64,000 nt of DNA, from assembly GCF_004341105.1 (NCBI RefSeq), contig NZ_SLZK01000002.1, positions 862,310 to 926,309 of the forward strand, in the 5' to 3' direction. The notes under the pieces are model-generated. The model saw only the letters and a list, made by a program, of their open reading frames with translations, had not been told where the DNA came from and ran no database searches. A program made the position numbers and the translations under genes. Below are positions 16,641 to 25,798 of the stretch, piece by piece. This stretch comes from Rhizobium sp. BK418 (GTDB taxonomy: Bacteria; Pseudomonadota; Alphaproteobacteria; Rhizobiales; Rhizobiaceae). How positions within the stretch are numbered: position 1 is the stretch's first letter; each line of letters starts with the position of its first letter.

Positions 16641-18473
16641 ATGGCGCGCATGAGCACCAATTCGACGACTCCGCTATCCCATATCCGCAACTTCTCGATC
16701 GTGGCCCACATCGACCACGGCAAATCGACACTTGCCGACCGCCTCATCCAGACGACCGGCGGCCTTGCCGAGCGCGAGATGTCCGAGCAGGTGCTCGACA
16801 ATATGGATATCGAGCGTGAGCGCGGCATCACCATCAAGGCACAGACCGTGCGCCTTCACTACAAAGCGAAGGACGGCGAAACCTATGTACTGAACCTGAT
16901 CGACACGCCCGGACACGTCGACTTCGCCTATGAAGTGTCGCGGTCGCTCTCGGCCTGCGAAGGTTCGCTGCTCGTCGTTGATGCGTCGCAGGGCGTTGAA
17001 GCCCAGACGCTGGCCAACGTCTATCAGGCGATCGACAACAATCACGAGCTCGTCACCGTTCTCAACAAGATCGACCTGCCGGCGGCCGAACCCGACCGCA
17101 TCAAGGAACAGATCGAAGAAGTGATCGGCATCGATGCGTCCGAAGCGGTGCTGATCTCGGCCAAAACCGGTCTTGGCATCCCCGACGTGCTGGAAGCGAT
17201 CGTCCACAAGCTGCCGGCGCCGAAAAGCCCCGGCGGCGAAAAGGCGCCGTTGAAGGCGCTGCTCGTCGACAGCTGGTACGACACCTATCTCGGCGTCATG
17301 GTTCTGGTGCGCGTCATCGATGGCGTACTGTCCAAGGGCCAGACGATCCGCATGATGGGCACGGATGCCAAGTATCAGGTGGAGCGCGTCGGCGTGCTGA
17401 CGCCAAAGATGGTCAATGTGGACAGCCTCGGCCCAGGTGAGATCGGCTTCATCACCGCCTCGATCAAGGAAGTGGCCGATACGCGCGTCGGCGATACGAT
17501 CACAGAAGACAAGCGCCCGACGACCGAGGCCCTGCCGGGCTTCAAGCCGGCGCAGCCCGTCGTCTTCTGCGGCCTGTTCCCGGTCGATGCGGCCGATTTC
17601 GAAGACCTGCGTGCGGCGATGGGCAAGCTACGCCTCAACGATGCATCCTTCTCCTTCGAAATGGAATCGTCGGCCGCTCTCGGCTTCGGCTTCCGCTGTG
17701 GCTTCCTCGGCCTCCTGCATCTCGAAATCATCCAGGAGCGCCTCGAGCGCGAATTCGACCTCGATCTAATCGCAACCGCTCCTTCCGTCGTGTATCAGCT
17801 GACGATGACCGACGGCAGCGAGCGTGAACTGCACAATCCGGCTGACATGCCGGATGTCGTCAAGATCGCCGAAATCCGCGAACCGTGGATCAAGGCCACG
17901 ATCATGACGCCGGACGATTATCTTGGTGGCATTCTGAAACTCTGCCAGGACCGGCGCGGCATTCAGACCGAGCTGACCTATGTCGGCACCCGCGCTATGG
18001 TGACCTATGAGCTGCCGCTCAACGAAGTCGTCTTCGACTTCTATGATCGCCTGAAGTCGATCTCGAAGGGCTATGCTTCCTTTGACTATCACCTCGAAGG
18101 CTACCGCGAAGGCAATCTCGTGAAGATGTCGATCCTCGTCAACGGCGAGCCGGTCGACGCGCTTTCGATGCTTGTCCACCGCGCTGCGGCTGAAAAGCGC
18201 GGCCGCGACATGTGCGAGCGGCTGAAGGAACTGATCCCGAAGCACATGTTCAAGATCCCGATTCAGGCAGCGATCGGCAGCAACGTCATTGCCCGCGAAA
18301 CCATCTCGGCGCTGCGCAAGGATGTGACGGCCAAGTGCTACGGCGGCGACGCCACCCGCAAGCGCAAACTTCTCGAAAAGCAGAAGGAAGGCAAGAAGCG
18401 CATGCGCCAGTTCGGCAAGGTGGAGATCCCGCAGGAAGCCTTCATCGCCGCGCTCAAAATGGGCGACGAGTAA
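16641..18473 (+). CDS. lepA: Elongation factor 4 (LepA)
   Basis: The 610-residue translational GTPase has the G1 motif 'AHIDHGKST' (residues 23-31), G3 'DTPGH', G4 'NKID', EF-G-like domains II, III and V, and the LepA-specific C-terminal domain. The latter ends with the basic tail '[20 protein letters not shown]' that contacts the tRNA and peptidyl transferase centre. LepA acts on stalled or mis-translocated ribosomes. An in-frame ATG three codons later (16650) is an alternative start. It ends before a bidirectional terminator. Confidence 0.97.
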   Translation: MARMSTNSTTPLSHIRNFSIVAHIDHGKSTLADRLIQTTGGLAEREMSEQVLDNMDIERERGITIKAQTVRLHYKAKDGETYVLNLIDTPGHVDFAYEVSRSLSACEGSLLVVDASQGVEAQTLANVYQAIDNNHELVTVLNKIDLPAAEPDRIKEQIEEVIGIDASEAVLISAKTGLGIPDVLEAIVHKLPAPKSPGGEKAPLKALLVDSWYDTYLGVMVLVRVIDGVLSKGQTIRMMGTDAKYQVERVGVLTPKMVNVDSLGPGEIGFITASIKEVADTRVGDTITEDKRPTTEALPGFKPAQPVVFCGLFPVDAADFEDLRAAMGKLRLNDASFSFEMESSAALGFGFRCGFLGLLHLEIIQERLEREFDLDLIATAPSVVYQLTMTDGSERELHNPADMPDVVKIAEIREPWIKATIMTPDDYLGGILKLCQDRRGIQTELTYVGTRAMVTYELPLNEVVFDFYDRLKSISKGYASFDYHLEGYREGNLVKMSILVNGEPVDALSMLVHRAAAEKRGRDMCERLKELIPKHMFKIPIQAAIGSNVIARETISALRKDVTAKCYGGDATRKRKLLEKQKEGKKRMRQFGKVEIPQEAFIAALKMGDE

Positions 18474-18510
18474 ACCGGGAGATCCGGAACTCCAGCATAG
18501 AATATGAAAG

Positions 18511-18544
18511 AAAAGGCTGGCCGCTGAGCCGGCCTTTTCCTTTT
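18511..18544. terminator. Bidirectional terminator between lepA and GH25 gene
   Basis: AAAAGGCTGGC (18511-18521) pairs with GCCGGCCTTTT (18528-18538) around a six-base loop, with one G-T mismatch or wobble. T-rich runs follow on the plus strand (TTTTCCTTTT) and on the minus strand (TTTTCTTTC). It serves lepA, and the hairpin lies just beyond the stop of the convergent GH25 gene. Confidence 0.85.
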
Positions 18545-19592
18545 AGAGCCCGGCCACCCAGCGGTGCCATTCTTCCTCGCTGCCACGGAAGACATTGAGG
18601 TCGATGCGGCCTTCGACACCGTGCGAGAGGCCGGAGCCGGAATATTGCCAGAAGAGCCACTTGCGGTTCGGATAGACCTTCGAAGGATGCTGCGCGACCG
18701 CACGCAGCCAGAAGTGATGGTTCGGGAAGGCGCCTTCGAGATTGTCGGCATAGAAATCCGGAGCCGTGTAGATGATCGGACGCTTGCCATAGTAGCGCTC
18801 GATCTTGTCCATGAAGACCTGCATCTTTTCGAGCACGCGGGCGCGCGAAAGCTTGACCTTGCAGCTCGATTCGCCGTTCCATTCCACATCGATCACCGGC
18901 GGCAATGCGTCCGCATCGCGGGGGACGTTGCGGATGAACCAGTCGGCCTGTTCACCGGCTGTGCGGCACCAGTAGAAGAAGTGATAGGCGCCGCGCTTGA
19001 TGCCGGCCTCCTTGGCGCCCCGCCAATTGGTCTTGAACATCGGATCCAGATGGTCGCCGCCATCCGTGGCCTTGATGAAGGCGAAATTCGCACCGCGGGT
19101 TCTGAGCGTTTCCCAATCGATGTTACCCTGCCAGCGGGAAACATCGACGCCGTGAACGGCGAGCTTACGCGGCGAGATCTTGCCGAAATTGATCGGCTTG
19201 GCATCGCGGAAACCATAGCCATAGACACGCGAGCGTCCGCGAGTCGGCGACTCGATGGCGGGTGCCGCCGCCATTGCGAGTTCGACAGGGCGTTCGCTCG
19301 GAACCGGCATTCCGGGCTGCGAAACAACTGAAGGCGTCATCGCCGAAAAGGCACGCGGCTCCGGCACGGGCGCTTCCCAGGCAAGGCTCGCCTGCGGTAC
19401 CGCATCATCTCCATCAACCGCGGCGACGGTAGCCTGCGGCACAGGGGCCGGCGGCGGGGTGACGGAAGCCGTGATTTCCTTCGAAGGCTTCGGTGTGACG
19501 CCAGTGGCGAGGCTTTCCGGACCGGAAGCCGACGAGCAACCCGCCAGAGCGAGGCAGGCAACGAGGATCGCTGGGACAGCCGTGGAACGCAT
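18543..19592 (-). CDS. GH25 muramidase-like lipoprotein
   Basis: This 349-residue protein has a lipoprotein signal ('LVACLALAGC', lipobox Cys about residue 19), a low-complexity Pro/Ala-rich linker (about 25-125) and a C-terminal glycoside hydrolase 25 domain. That domain contains 'GVDVSRWQGNIDW', 'FAFIKATDGG', 'YHFFYWC' and the acidic 'PPVIDVEWNGE' at the end of the beta strand that carries the catalytic pair. It should sit at the outer or inner membrane facing the periplasm and cleave peptidoglycan. The ATG at 19592 is preferred over an in-frame GTG two codons upstream. Confidence 0.9.
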   Translation of the reverse strand: MRSTAVPAILVACLALAGCSSASGPESLATGVTPKPSKEITASVTPPPAPVPQATVAAVDGDDAVPQASLAWEAPVPEPRAFSAMTPSVVSQPGMPVPSERPVELAMAAAPAIESPTRGRSRVYGYGFRDAKPINFGKISPRKLAVHGVDVSRWQGNIDWETLRTRGANFAFIKATDGGDHLDPMFKTNWRGAKEAGIKRGAYHFFYWCRTAGEQADWFIRNVPRDADALPPVIDVEWNGESSCKVKLSRARVLEKMQVFMDKIERYYGKRPIIYTAPDFYADNLEGAFPNHHFWLRAVAQHPSKVYPNRKWLFWQYSGSGLSHGVEGRIDLNVFRGSEEEWHRWVAGL

Positions 19593-19774
19593 GAGCACCC
19601 GTACGCAAAATATGAACTAGGTGCTTCAGCCATTCCGTGAAAACACCAATCCGGAATAGCTAACGGAAAATTATCAAAAAAGACTGAATCCGAACTTTCG
19701 GTCCGCTGATTCGGCGTCAGCGGATTGCGGGGCCTCTCGCGAGTCCCTAGATCCCTTGAAAAAAGGAGCCTCCC

Positions 19775-20068
19775 ATGACCGAGAAAGCCCGCGTCACCAT
19801 CCTCTACTGCACCCAGTGCAACTGGCTGCTCCGCGCCGCCTGGATGGCCCAGGAACTGCTACAGACGTTCACTGATAGCCTTGGCGAGGTGGCCCTCATT
19901 CCCGGTACCGGCGGCAATTTCGAAATCCGCGTCAATGCCGATCTCGTCTGGGAGCGCAAGCGGGATGGCGGTTTTCCGGGGCCGAAGGAACTCAAACAGC
20001 GCGTGCGCGACATCATCGAGCCCAACCGCGATCTCGGCCATACCGACCGTGCCTCACTGGAAAGCTGA
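19775..20068 (+). CDS. SelT/SelW/SelH-family (Rdx) protein
   Basis: The 97-residue protein has a thioredoxin-like fold signature: 'VTILYCTQCNWLLRA' with a CxxC motif at residues 12-15, then 'VALIPGTGGNFEIRVNADLVWERKRDGGFP', which is the Rdx family core. In selenoprotein relatives the second Cys is selenocysteine; here both are Cys. The role is probably redox or protein-thiol related in the cytoplasm. The ribosome site AAAGGAG is 7 bases upstream. It converges with the BA14K gene, with 3 bases between the stops. Confidence 0.87.
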   Translation: MTEKARVTILYCTQCNWLLRAAWMAQELLQTFTDSLGEVALIPGTGGNFEIRVNADLVWERKRDGGFPGPKELKQRVRDIIEPNRDLGHTDRASLES

Positions 20069-20071
20069 CAG

Positions 20072-20479
20072 TCAGTTATAAGGCGAGTTGCAGGTCTTGT
20101 AGATGCCTTCATAGGTCAGGAAACGATCCGTACGCGGATTGTAGGAGCGATATTCGTTCCGGCACCATTGCTGATGGCGGGTCTGATTGTCAGCCGAAGG
20201 CTGCACCCGCTGCACCGGCGGCGGGTCGTAGGTCAGTCTCGGCGGCGGTGTGCCGGGCGGCTGATAATATTTCGGACCGACGGCATTCGGCGGGCGATAG
20301 TTCGGCTGGACATAGGCCGGGCGATGCCATTGTTGCGGACCGAAACCAAAACAGCCTCGATAATCGCAGATCGTTGATCGCGTATCGACTGGCCCAAGCG
20401 ACGGCGAGGCGGCCCCGGCCTCAGCAACAGGCACCGCGGCAAGTAGACCGACAAGAAGAGCAGAGCGAAGGTCGAACAT
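20072..20479 (-). CDS. BA14K-family secreted protein
   Basis: The product has 135 residues from the ATG at 20479, which is preceded by AAGGA; the frame extends upstream without support. An N-terminal signal peptide ('ALLVGLLAAVPVAEAGAA') precedes a Pro/Tyr-rich middle. The C-terminal BA14K motif is 'WCRNEYRSYNPRTDRFLTYEG'. BA14K proteins of Brucella and rhizobia are lectin-like or immunoreactive small envelope proteins of unclear function. It lies just left of tRNA-Leu. Confidence 0.85.
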   Translation of the reverse strand: MFDLRSALLVGLLAAVPVAEAGAASPSLGPVDTRSTICDYRGCFGFGPQQWHRPAYVQPNYRPPNAVGPKYYQPPGTPPPRLTYDPPPVQRVQPSADNQTRHQQWCRNEYRSYNPRTDRFLTYEGIYKTCNSPYN

Positions 20480-20607
20480 GACATGTTCCTTTCCGATATC
20501 TCTTATATAGGTCGGAGAAACAGGCCGCGCCATCCGCAGGGCACGCTGCCGATAAGAGACCTCATGAAGCTTTTTCACCCACTGTCAGCAAAACTTCAAA
20601 AACACTG

Positions 20608-20636
20608 TTGACAGCAAAGAGCCACCCCCTTACATG
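20608..20636 (+). promoter_or_regulatory. Promoter of tRNA-Leu
   Basis: A consensus TTGACA at 20608-20613, a 17-base spacer and TACATG at 20631-20636 place the start about 4-7 bases before the mature tRNA 5' end. Confidence 0.65.
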
Positions 20637-20646
20637 GCTCTCCGTC

Positions 20647-20731
20647 GCCCAGATGGCGGAATTGGTAGACGCGCAGGTTTCAGGTACCTGTGCCGCGAGG
20701 CGTGGAGGTTCGAGTCCTCTTCTGGGCACCA
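20647..20731 (+). tRNA. tRNA-Leu (CAG)
   Basis: The 85-base tRNA has acceptor arms GCCCAGA and TCTGGGC and an encoded CCA end. The D-arm includes GGTAGAC. The anticodon stem CAGGT/ACCTG holds the loop TTCAGGT, giving anticodon CAG. A long variable arm follows, typical of class II tRNA-Leu, and then a T-arm with GGTTCGAGTCC. It reads CUG codons, the main leucine codon of this GC-rich genome. The polysaccharide region begins on its 3' side, so it may be an island insertion point, but no duplicated 3' end or integrase was seen. Confidence 0.97.
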
Positions 20732-21233
20732 TTTCCTTTCGAAATAGCTTGTTTTAAAATAGCTTTTGTCATGAAGCTGGCCAGAGCGGCCCGCTTCAAC
20801 ATTGCCACATATATGCCAATATGCTCCATTTCTATGGCTCCATGCGGATTCAGGTCTACATCATCGCCTTTCTTCTGAGCGCCATCATGTGGGGCGTGAC
20901 GTTCGATGCTGCGCGCGACGCGTATCGCGCTGCGCATACGGCCGGGCTCATGCCCAATCTGCAAATCAAGCGTATGCTATTCTAGTCTCCAGTGCGATCC
21001 TAACTGCCATTCTTCAACAATTCGCCGTCCGTCCGTTCCACGCGGTGGTTTTGGCTTCATGGCGCGGGCATACTATAAGCGCGATATCTAATTAGGCTTA
21101 TTGATTCGGGCACTCGCTCGATCAAGGTCTCTGGAACTGGTGCATGACATCCGCTTCCCGGTAGGGTCACGCGTTTGCGGCTACACGCCAAATCGGAGCC
21201 TTGTGGAAGGTGAGACGCTAAGGGCAGCTCTGA
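20732..21233. other. Gap between tRNA-Leu and the acyl-module operon
   Basis: These 502 bases hold no gene I can recognise beyond one possible 54-codon frame (20821-20985). Composition is less GC-rich than the surrounding genes. I saw no integrase remnant, no repeat of the tRNA 3' end and no clear terminator. The promoter of the downstream operon must lie here, but no convincing -35/-10 pair stood out. Confidence 0.5.
20821..20985 (+). CDS. Possible small membrane protein
   Basis: This 54-codon frame (or 47 from the ATG at 20842) encodes a basic start, one hydrophobic segment ('VYIIAFLLSAIMWGVTF') and a short polar tail. The layout is typical of small membrane proteins, and the frame is in the sense direction just after tRNA-Leu. 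There is no strong ribosome site and no family that I recognise, so it may be chance. Confidence 0.3.
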   Translation: MLHFYGSMRIQVYIIAFLLSAIMWGVTFDAARDAYRAAHTAGLMPNLQIKRMLF

Positions 21234-22700
21234 GTGAACCTCTCGATGATCTCATCCATCCAAAACATCTCTCGCCTGAGAGATAGCCTCTCGCTCCATG
21301 CGGACCGTATCCTGTTTCACTGCGATGATGGAACAAACCTCTCCTATTCGAGCCAAAACCACCTGAACGAAAATTCCGCATTTCGCGACACCCGTCGTCG
21401 GCTCGTGTTTTGCATGTGCGATAACGAGCCGGGTGGATTGTCGGGTTATCTCAGCCTGCTGTCCGTCGATGCTGTTCCGCTCATGCTCGGGACAAATCTA
21501 GCGCCTGCACTATTCCAGAACCTAGTATCAGCCTATCGCCCGGCTTTTGCGTGGCTTCCGGAGAAGCGCGTCAGTGAATTTGTCGATGGAAGGGTGTTGC
21601 TCTCTCATTTGGGATACAGCCTCGTCGCCTCCGCAGAGGATGAGACCTATCCCATGGATGAATCCCTGGCATTGCTGCTCAGCACGTCGGGCAGCACCGG
21701 CACACCGAAATTCGTCCGACTTTCGCACGACAACATGCTCAGCAATGCCGCTGCAATCGGGCGATATCTCGATATCACGGCCGACGAACGTCCGATCACG
21801 ACGCTGCCGCCCAGCTATTCTTTTGGCCTTTCGATTCTGCATAGCCACATACTGGCGGGCAGCACGATCGCGCTGACAAACAGGACCTTTTTTGATCGAG
21901 GCTTTTGGGACTTCCTGAAGTCGGCCGGGGCAACCAGCTTCGGCGGTGTGCCCTATCACTTTGAAATGCTAAAGAAATTGCGCTTCCACTTGATGGATCT
22001 GCCAAGCCTTAAGACATTGACGCAAGCCGGTGCGCGCATGGAGCCGGAACTGACGCGGGAGTTTGCTGAACACTGCGAGCGCAAGGGTATCCGTTATTTC
22101 AGCATGTATGGACAAACGGAGGCGACTGCCCGCATGTCCTATCTGTTGCCCGAGAAAACGCAGGCAAAAGCCGGCAGCATTGGACAACCGATCCCAGGCG
22201 GTGAGTTCTGGCTGGAAAACGAAGACGGAGAAATAATCGAAGGTCCGGGCGTGGCTGGCGAGCTCGTCTATCGGGGCCGCAATGTTTCAATGGGGTATGC
22301 CGAAGGATATCAAGACCTTGCGCTCGGCGATCAGCGCGATGGTGTTTTGCGCACCGGAGACGTTGCTTGCAGAGATTCAGACGGAGATTATTACATCGTT
22401 GGCCGTTTGAAGCGCTTCCTCAAGATGTTCGGTCATCGGATCAACCTGCAGGATGTCGAGGCGCAATTGCTGGCTGCCGGTCACACCGTTATTTGCGCCG
22501 GCCAGGACGATATGCTTGAGGTGTATATTCCTCAAGGTTCAGGCGAGGCAGGCAAGCTAATCAAGAGCAAAGTCGCCTCGGATTTCGGAATCAATCCAAA
22601 GGCAGTCAGCGTCTATGCGATCGCCGAAGTGCCACGAAGTGATGCCGGAAAAATTCTATATAGCCAGCTCAAGCTGCTCGCAGGAAACGCGCTCATATGA
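21234..22700 (+). CDS. AMP-dependent acyl ligase (ANL superfamily)
   Basis: The 488-residue adenylate-forming enzyme has the ATP phosphate loop 'STSGSTGTPKFVRLSH' near residue 150, the A5 motif 'YGQTEATARM', A7 'RTGDVACRD', the hinge region 'GRLKRFLKMFGHRIN' and the C-terminal catalytic Lys in 'SDAGKI'. It should activate a carboxylic acid as an acyl-AMP and pass it to CoA or, more likely here, to the carrier protein encoded at 25060. It starts at a GTG; an ATG four codons later is possible. It overlaps the LuxE-like gene by four bases (ATGA). Confidence 0.9.
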   Translation: MNLSMISSIQNISRLRDSLSLHADRILFHCDDGTNLSYSSQNHLNENSAFRDTRRRLVFCMCDNEPGGLSGYLSLLSVDAVPLMLGTNLAPALFQNLVSAYRPAFAWLPEKRVSEFVDGRVLLSHLGYSLVASAEDETYPMDESLALLLSTSGSTGTPKFVRLSHDNMLSNAAAIGRYLDITADERPITTLPPSYSFGLSILHSHILAGSTIALTNRTFFDRGFWDFLKSAGATSFGGVPYHFEMLKKLRFHLMDLPSLKTLTQAGARMEPELTREFAEHCERKGIRYFSMYGQTEATARMSYLLPEKTQAKAGSIGQPIPGGEFWLENEDGEIIEGPGVAGELVYRGRNVSMGYAEGYQDLALGDQRDGVLRTGDVACRDSDGDYYIVGRLKRFLKMFGHRINLQDVEAQLLAAGHTVICAGQDDMLEVYIPQGSGEAGKLIKSKVASDFGINPKAVSVYAIAEVPRSDAGKILYSQLKLLAGNALI

Positions 22701-23785
22701 GTGGACCAGATCATTCTCACTGGCTTAATCTCGAGCCCTATTCGTTGAATGCTGCTGAAAAATCCCATTCGTTCACGCAGGCAATGCGCGATCTGACCGA
22801 ATGGCATCGCGGTCGCTGTGGGGAATACAGCCGTATCCTCGATATCGTCTACGATGGGCAAGAGCAGGTGGACGAGCCGGAAGACGTTCCGTTCATACCG
22901 GTCCGCCTGTTCAAAGAACTCGATCTGATGAGTATCGAGAAGGACCAGATTTTCAAGACGATGACATCGTCGGGCACGTCCGGCCAACAGGTATCGCGTA
23001 TCTATCTCGACAAGGAGACAGCGGCGCTGCAGAGCAAGGTGCTCTCCCGGCTGATGGCCGAGCTCCTTGGCAAGAAGCGCTTGCCGATGCTGGTCATCGA
23101 TTCACCGAGCGTTCTGCGCAACAGAAACGCCTTTTCGGCCCGCGGCGCCGGCATACTCGGCTTTTCCTTTTTCGGCCAGGACGTGACCTATGCGCTCAAC
23201 GATGAGATGCAGCTCGATCTACCGGCCATCGAAGCCTTTCTCGAACGCCACCCGAATCAGCCAATTTTTCTGTTCGGCTTTACCTTCATGATCTGGCAGC
23301 ATTTCTACGCGCCGTTGAAAGCCTTAGGAAAACGCCTTGCGCTCGACAATGGCATCGTACTGCATGGCGGTGGATGGAAGAAGCTGCAGGATCAGGCCGT
23401 CGGCAATAGGGAGTTCCGGGCGGCCATTTCCGAATGTACGGGCATCGACAGGATCGTAAATTATTACGGGATGGTCGAGCAAACCGGGTCGATCTTTCTC
23501 GAATGCGAGGAAGGTCATCTCCACGCGCCGATCTACGCCGATGTCATTATTCGCGATCCCACCGACTTTCAGCCATTGGAAGCCGGAAGCAACGGCTTGA
23601 TTGAGGTGATGTCCCTCATCCCCCGCAGCTATCCCGGACATGCGCTGCTGACGGAGGATATCGGCCGGATCGAAGGCGAGGATAACTGCCCATGCGGCCG
23701 ACTCGGCAAATATTTCTCTGTGGCCGGTCGCGTCGCCAAGGCCGAGGTCAGAGGCTGCAGCGACACATATGAAGCAAATTCCTGA
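22697..23785 (+). CDS. LuxE-like acyl-protein synthetase
   Basis: The 362-residue protein belongs to the LuxE/acyl-protein synthetase family (PF04443), a relative of AMP-binding enzymes. It has 'TMTSSGTSGQQVSRIY' (phosphate loop, about residues 95-110), 'NYYGMVEQTGSIFLEC' and the C-terminal 'CPCGRLGKYFSVAGRV'. LuxE activates a fatty acid and hands it, as a thioester, to the LuxC reductase. The gene is fused in translation to its neighbours: 4 bases overlap upstream and 17 downstream. No luxA, luxB or luxD is present, so light production is not implied. Confidence 0.88.
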   Translation: MSGPDHSHWLNLEPYSLNAAEKSHSFTQAMRDLTEWHRGRCGEYSRILDIVYDGQEQVDEPEDVPFIPVRLFKELDLMSIEKDQIFKTMTSSGTSGQQVSRIYLDKETAALQSKVLSRLMAELLGKKRLPMLVIDSPSVLRNRNAFSARGAGILGFSFFGQDVTYALNDEMQLDLPAIEAFLERHPNQPIFLFGFTFMIWQHFYAPLKALGKRLALDNGIVLHGGGWKKLQDQAVGNREFRAAISECTGIDRIVNYYGMVEQTGSIFLECEEGHLHAPIYADVIIRDPTDFQPLEAGSNGLIEVMSLIPRSYPGHALLTEDIGRIEGEDNCPCGRLGKYFSVAGRVAKAEVRGCSDTYEANS

Positions 23786-24977
23786 ACTACCCGTCACGCT
23801 TCGCGTTGGTGATGCCTTAAGTGTGCTGGAATGCAGACCGCTGCCACCCTATTCGGAGCAGGCGGTGAACTTCCTATCGGCTCTTTCAAAAGCGCTGCTG
23901 GCTTTGCCTGCAAGCCGCCAATATCCCGATATCGCGACATTCGCCTATTGGTGCAGGTCGGCAAATCTCGCAAGGATGTCTCGCGATTTCGGCAAGCAAT
24001 ATCCGCGCCTTGGCCGCGGCCTGGTGTTGCACATCGCACCCGCCAACGTTCCCGTCAATTTTGCCTTTTCCTTTGCCTTCGGACTGCTCGCCGGCAACGC
24101 CAATATCGTGCGCATTCCGGAAGCCGACTTTCCGCAGGTCGAGATCATCTGCGATGAGATCAACAGGCTTTTCGCCATGTCGGAGCATAGCAGGATCGGC
24201 GCAATGAACCGCCTGATTCGCTATCCGCGCAGCGACGAGATTACCGGAATCCTTTCGGCCCATTGCCAGGCGCGTCTGCTATGGGGGGGCGATGCGACGA
24301 TAACCCATCTGCGGAAACTTCCCACGCATCCGCGCGGCGTCGATATTGCCTTTGCCGACCGCTATTCATTCTGCCTGATGAACCCTGCGGCTGTTGTCGA
24401 CGCGGATGACCGGGAGATAACCGAACTTACCAGAGGTTTCTTCAACGATACGTTCCTTCTCGATCAGAATGCCTGCTCATCTCCGCATCTCGTCATCTGG
24501 CAGGGAAATGAAGCGCAGGCCGAACGAGCCAAGGATCGATTCTGGTCGGCCATGGCCGAGTATCTGCAAGAGCGCTACAACATTGCACCCGTCCACGCCG
24601 TCGACAAGTTCGTCAATCTTTGCCGGGCGGCCAATACGCTGTCGGAAGCAACCGGCAGCAGGCGGCACGACAACCTGATCTATCGCGTCAGCCTGAACGC
24701 GCTGCCTGCCGATATCGAACGCCACCGTGGCCAGTACGGCTTCTTCTACGAATATATCACCGAGGATTTAAGCTGCTTGTCCGAGATCGTCGGTGAACGC
24801 TACCAGACGCTGACAAGCTTCGGTGTCGACCGGGATGGCCTGGTTCAGCAAATTATCGAACAGGGATTGACGGGTATCGATCGTATCGTGCCGGTCGGCA
24901 AGGCACTGGACATGGGTGTCATCTGGGACGGCTACAATCTCGTTCAGGAACTGTCGCGGATCGTCAGTACAGCCTAG
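23769..24977 (+). CDS. LuxC-like acyl-CoA/acyl-protein reductase
   Basis: The 402-residue member of the LuxC family (PF05893), an aldehyde-dehydrogenase-fold enzyme, has its catalytic Cys236 in 'LLDQNACSSPH'. The nucleotide-binding part includes 'VLHIAPANVPVNFAFSFAFGLLAGN'. It reduces an acyl thioester with NADPH to an aldehyde. The partner is the LuxE-like protein whose gene it overlaps by 17 bases. The acyl chain is not necessarily long: nothing in the sequence fixes chain length, and the neighbours point to a sugar-related substrate. Confidence 0.88.
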   Translation: MKQIPELPVTLRVGDALSVLECRPLPPYSEQAVNFLSALSKALLALPASRQYPDIATFAYWCRSANLARMSRDFGKQYPRLGRGLVLHIAPANVPVNFAFSFAFGLLAGNANIVRIPEADFPQVEIICDEINRLFAMSEHSRIGAMNRLIRYPRSDEITGILSAHCQARLLWGGDATITHLRKLPTHPRGVDIAFADRYSFCLMNPAAVVDADDREITELTRGFFNDTFLLDQNACSSPHLVIWQGNEAQAERAKDRFWSAMAEYLQERYNIAPVHAVDKFVNLCRAANTLSEATGSRRHDNLIYRVSLNALPADIERHRGQYGFFYEYITEDLSCLSEIVGERYQTLTSFGVDRDGLVQQIIEQGLTGIDRIVPVGKALDMGVIWDGYNLVQELSRIVSTA

Positions 24978-25059
24978 CGCAAGGCAGGCGCGACATAGTC
25001 GGTCTGAACGTTCAGATCTCCGATGTGATCCGAACGCCTTTGAGCGAGGAAATCAGACT

Positions 25060-25308
25060 ATGAGCAACCGCGAGAAATATCAGGCGGCTTTCACCGAAAC
25101 CTTCATGCTGGAGCCCGGAAACCTGGGAAATCTGAGATATCAAGAGACCGCAGCCTGGGACAGTGTCGGCCACATGGCTCTGATGGCGGCGCTTGAGGAG
25201 ACTTTCGGCATCGAGATGGACATCGATGATATCATCGAATTCTCCAGCTACGAGACCGGTCAGGTAATTCTCGCCAAATACGACGTCATCATCGAGCAGG
25301 CGGCATGA
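25060..25308 (+). CDS. Acyl carrier protein
   Basis: The 82-residue acidic protein has the carrier motif 'WDSVGHMALM' with the phosphopantetheine Ser35, then 'ALEETFGIEMDIDDIIEF', typical of ACP helices II and III. The start was taken at 25060 after GCGAGGAAA; the frame continues upstream without conservation. It lies 82 bases after the LuxC-like gene and overlaps the dehydratase gene by four bases. It is presumably the dedicated carrier for the acid activated by the ligase at 21234 and reduced by LuxC. Confidence 0.88.
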   Translation: MSNREKYQAAFTETFMLEPGNLGNLRYQETAAWDSVGHMALMAALEETFGIEMDIDDIIEFSSYETGQVILAKYDVIIEQAA

Positions 25309-25784
25309 GCGGCGAACCGAGTTCGATCGCCTTCGACATCAACGGCATCATCCGCCACCAACGGAACCGCTATCCGGTCCTTCTGATCGATCGCGTCACC
25401 GCGGTCGATCCGGGCAAGAGCGCCTCCGCCGTGAAGTGCTACACCTACAATGAATGGTTCTTCCCCGGTCACTTTGACGATGAGCCGAACGTACCGGGCT
25501 TCGTGCAGATCGAGTCGTTGACGCAAACATTCATCATGACCTTCCTCTGCATGGAGGAATATAAGGGCATGAAAACGAACTTCGTCTCGGTCAACAACGT
25601 GAAGTTCAAGCGCAAGATCGTTCCTGGCGATGTGCTGAAGATCGACGCGACGCTGAATTCCTTCAAACGCGGCCTTGCCATGGGCTCTGTCCAAAGCTTC
25701 GTCGATGGCGAACCTGCCTGCAGTGCAGATCTAGTCGTCGCCATTCCGGAAATCCTGGACCGGTTCAAGCCCCGCACCGCCTGA
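25305..25784 (+). CDS. FabZ-like 3-hydroxyacyl-ACP dehydratase (hotdog fold)
   Basis: The 159-residue hotdog protein has 'RYPVLLIDRVTAVDPGK' at the start and 'FFPGHFDDEPNVPGFVQIESLTQ' in the middle. The latter keeps the FabZ catalytic His (GHF) and the Glu of the central helix. FabZ enzymes remove water from 3-hydroxyacyl-ACP. Two acidic residues replace the usual 'PxxP' spacing in the active-site loop, so substrate choice may differ. It overlaps the ACP gene by four bases; no ketosynthase or ketoreductase gene is present in the cluster. Confidence 0.87.
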   Translation: MSGEPSSIAFDINGIIRHQRNRYPVLLIDRVTAVDPGKSASAVKCYTYNEWFFPGHFDDEPNVPGFVQIESLTQTFIMTFLCMEEYKGMKTNFVSVNNVKFKRKIVPGDVLKIDATLNSFKRGLAMGSVQSFVDGEPACSADLVVAIPEILDRFKPRTA

Positions 25785-25798
25785 GATGTTTTGATACG

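Noticed and set aside
22697-24977. Bioluminescence (lux) genes
   Set aside because: Only LuxE- and LuxC-like enzymes are present; no luciferase or LuxD gene, and the context is glycan synthesis.
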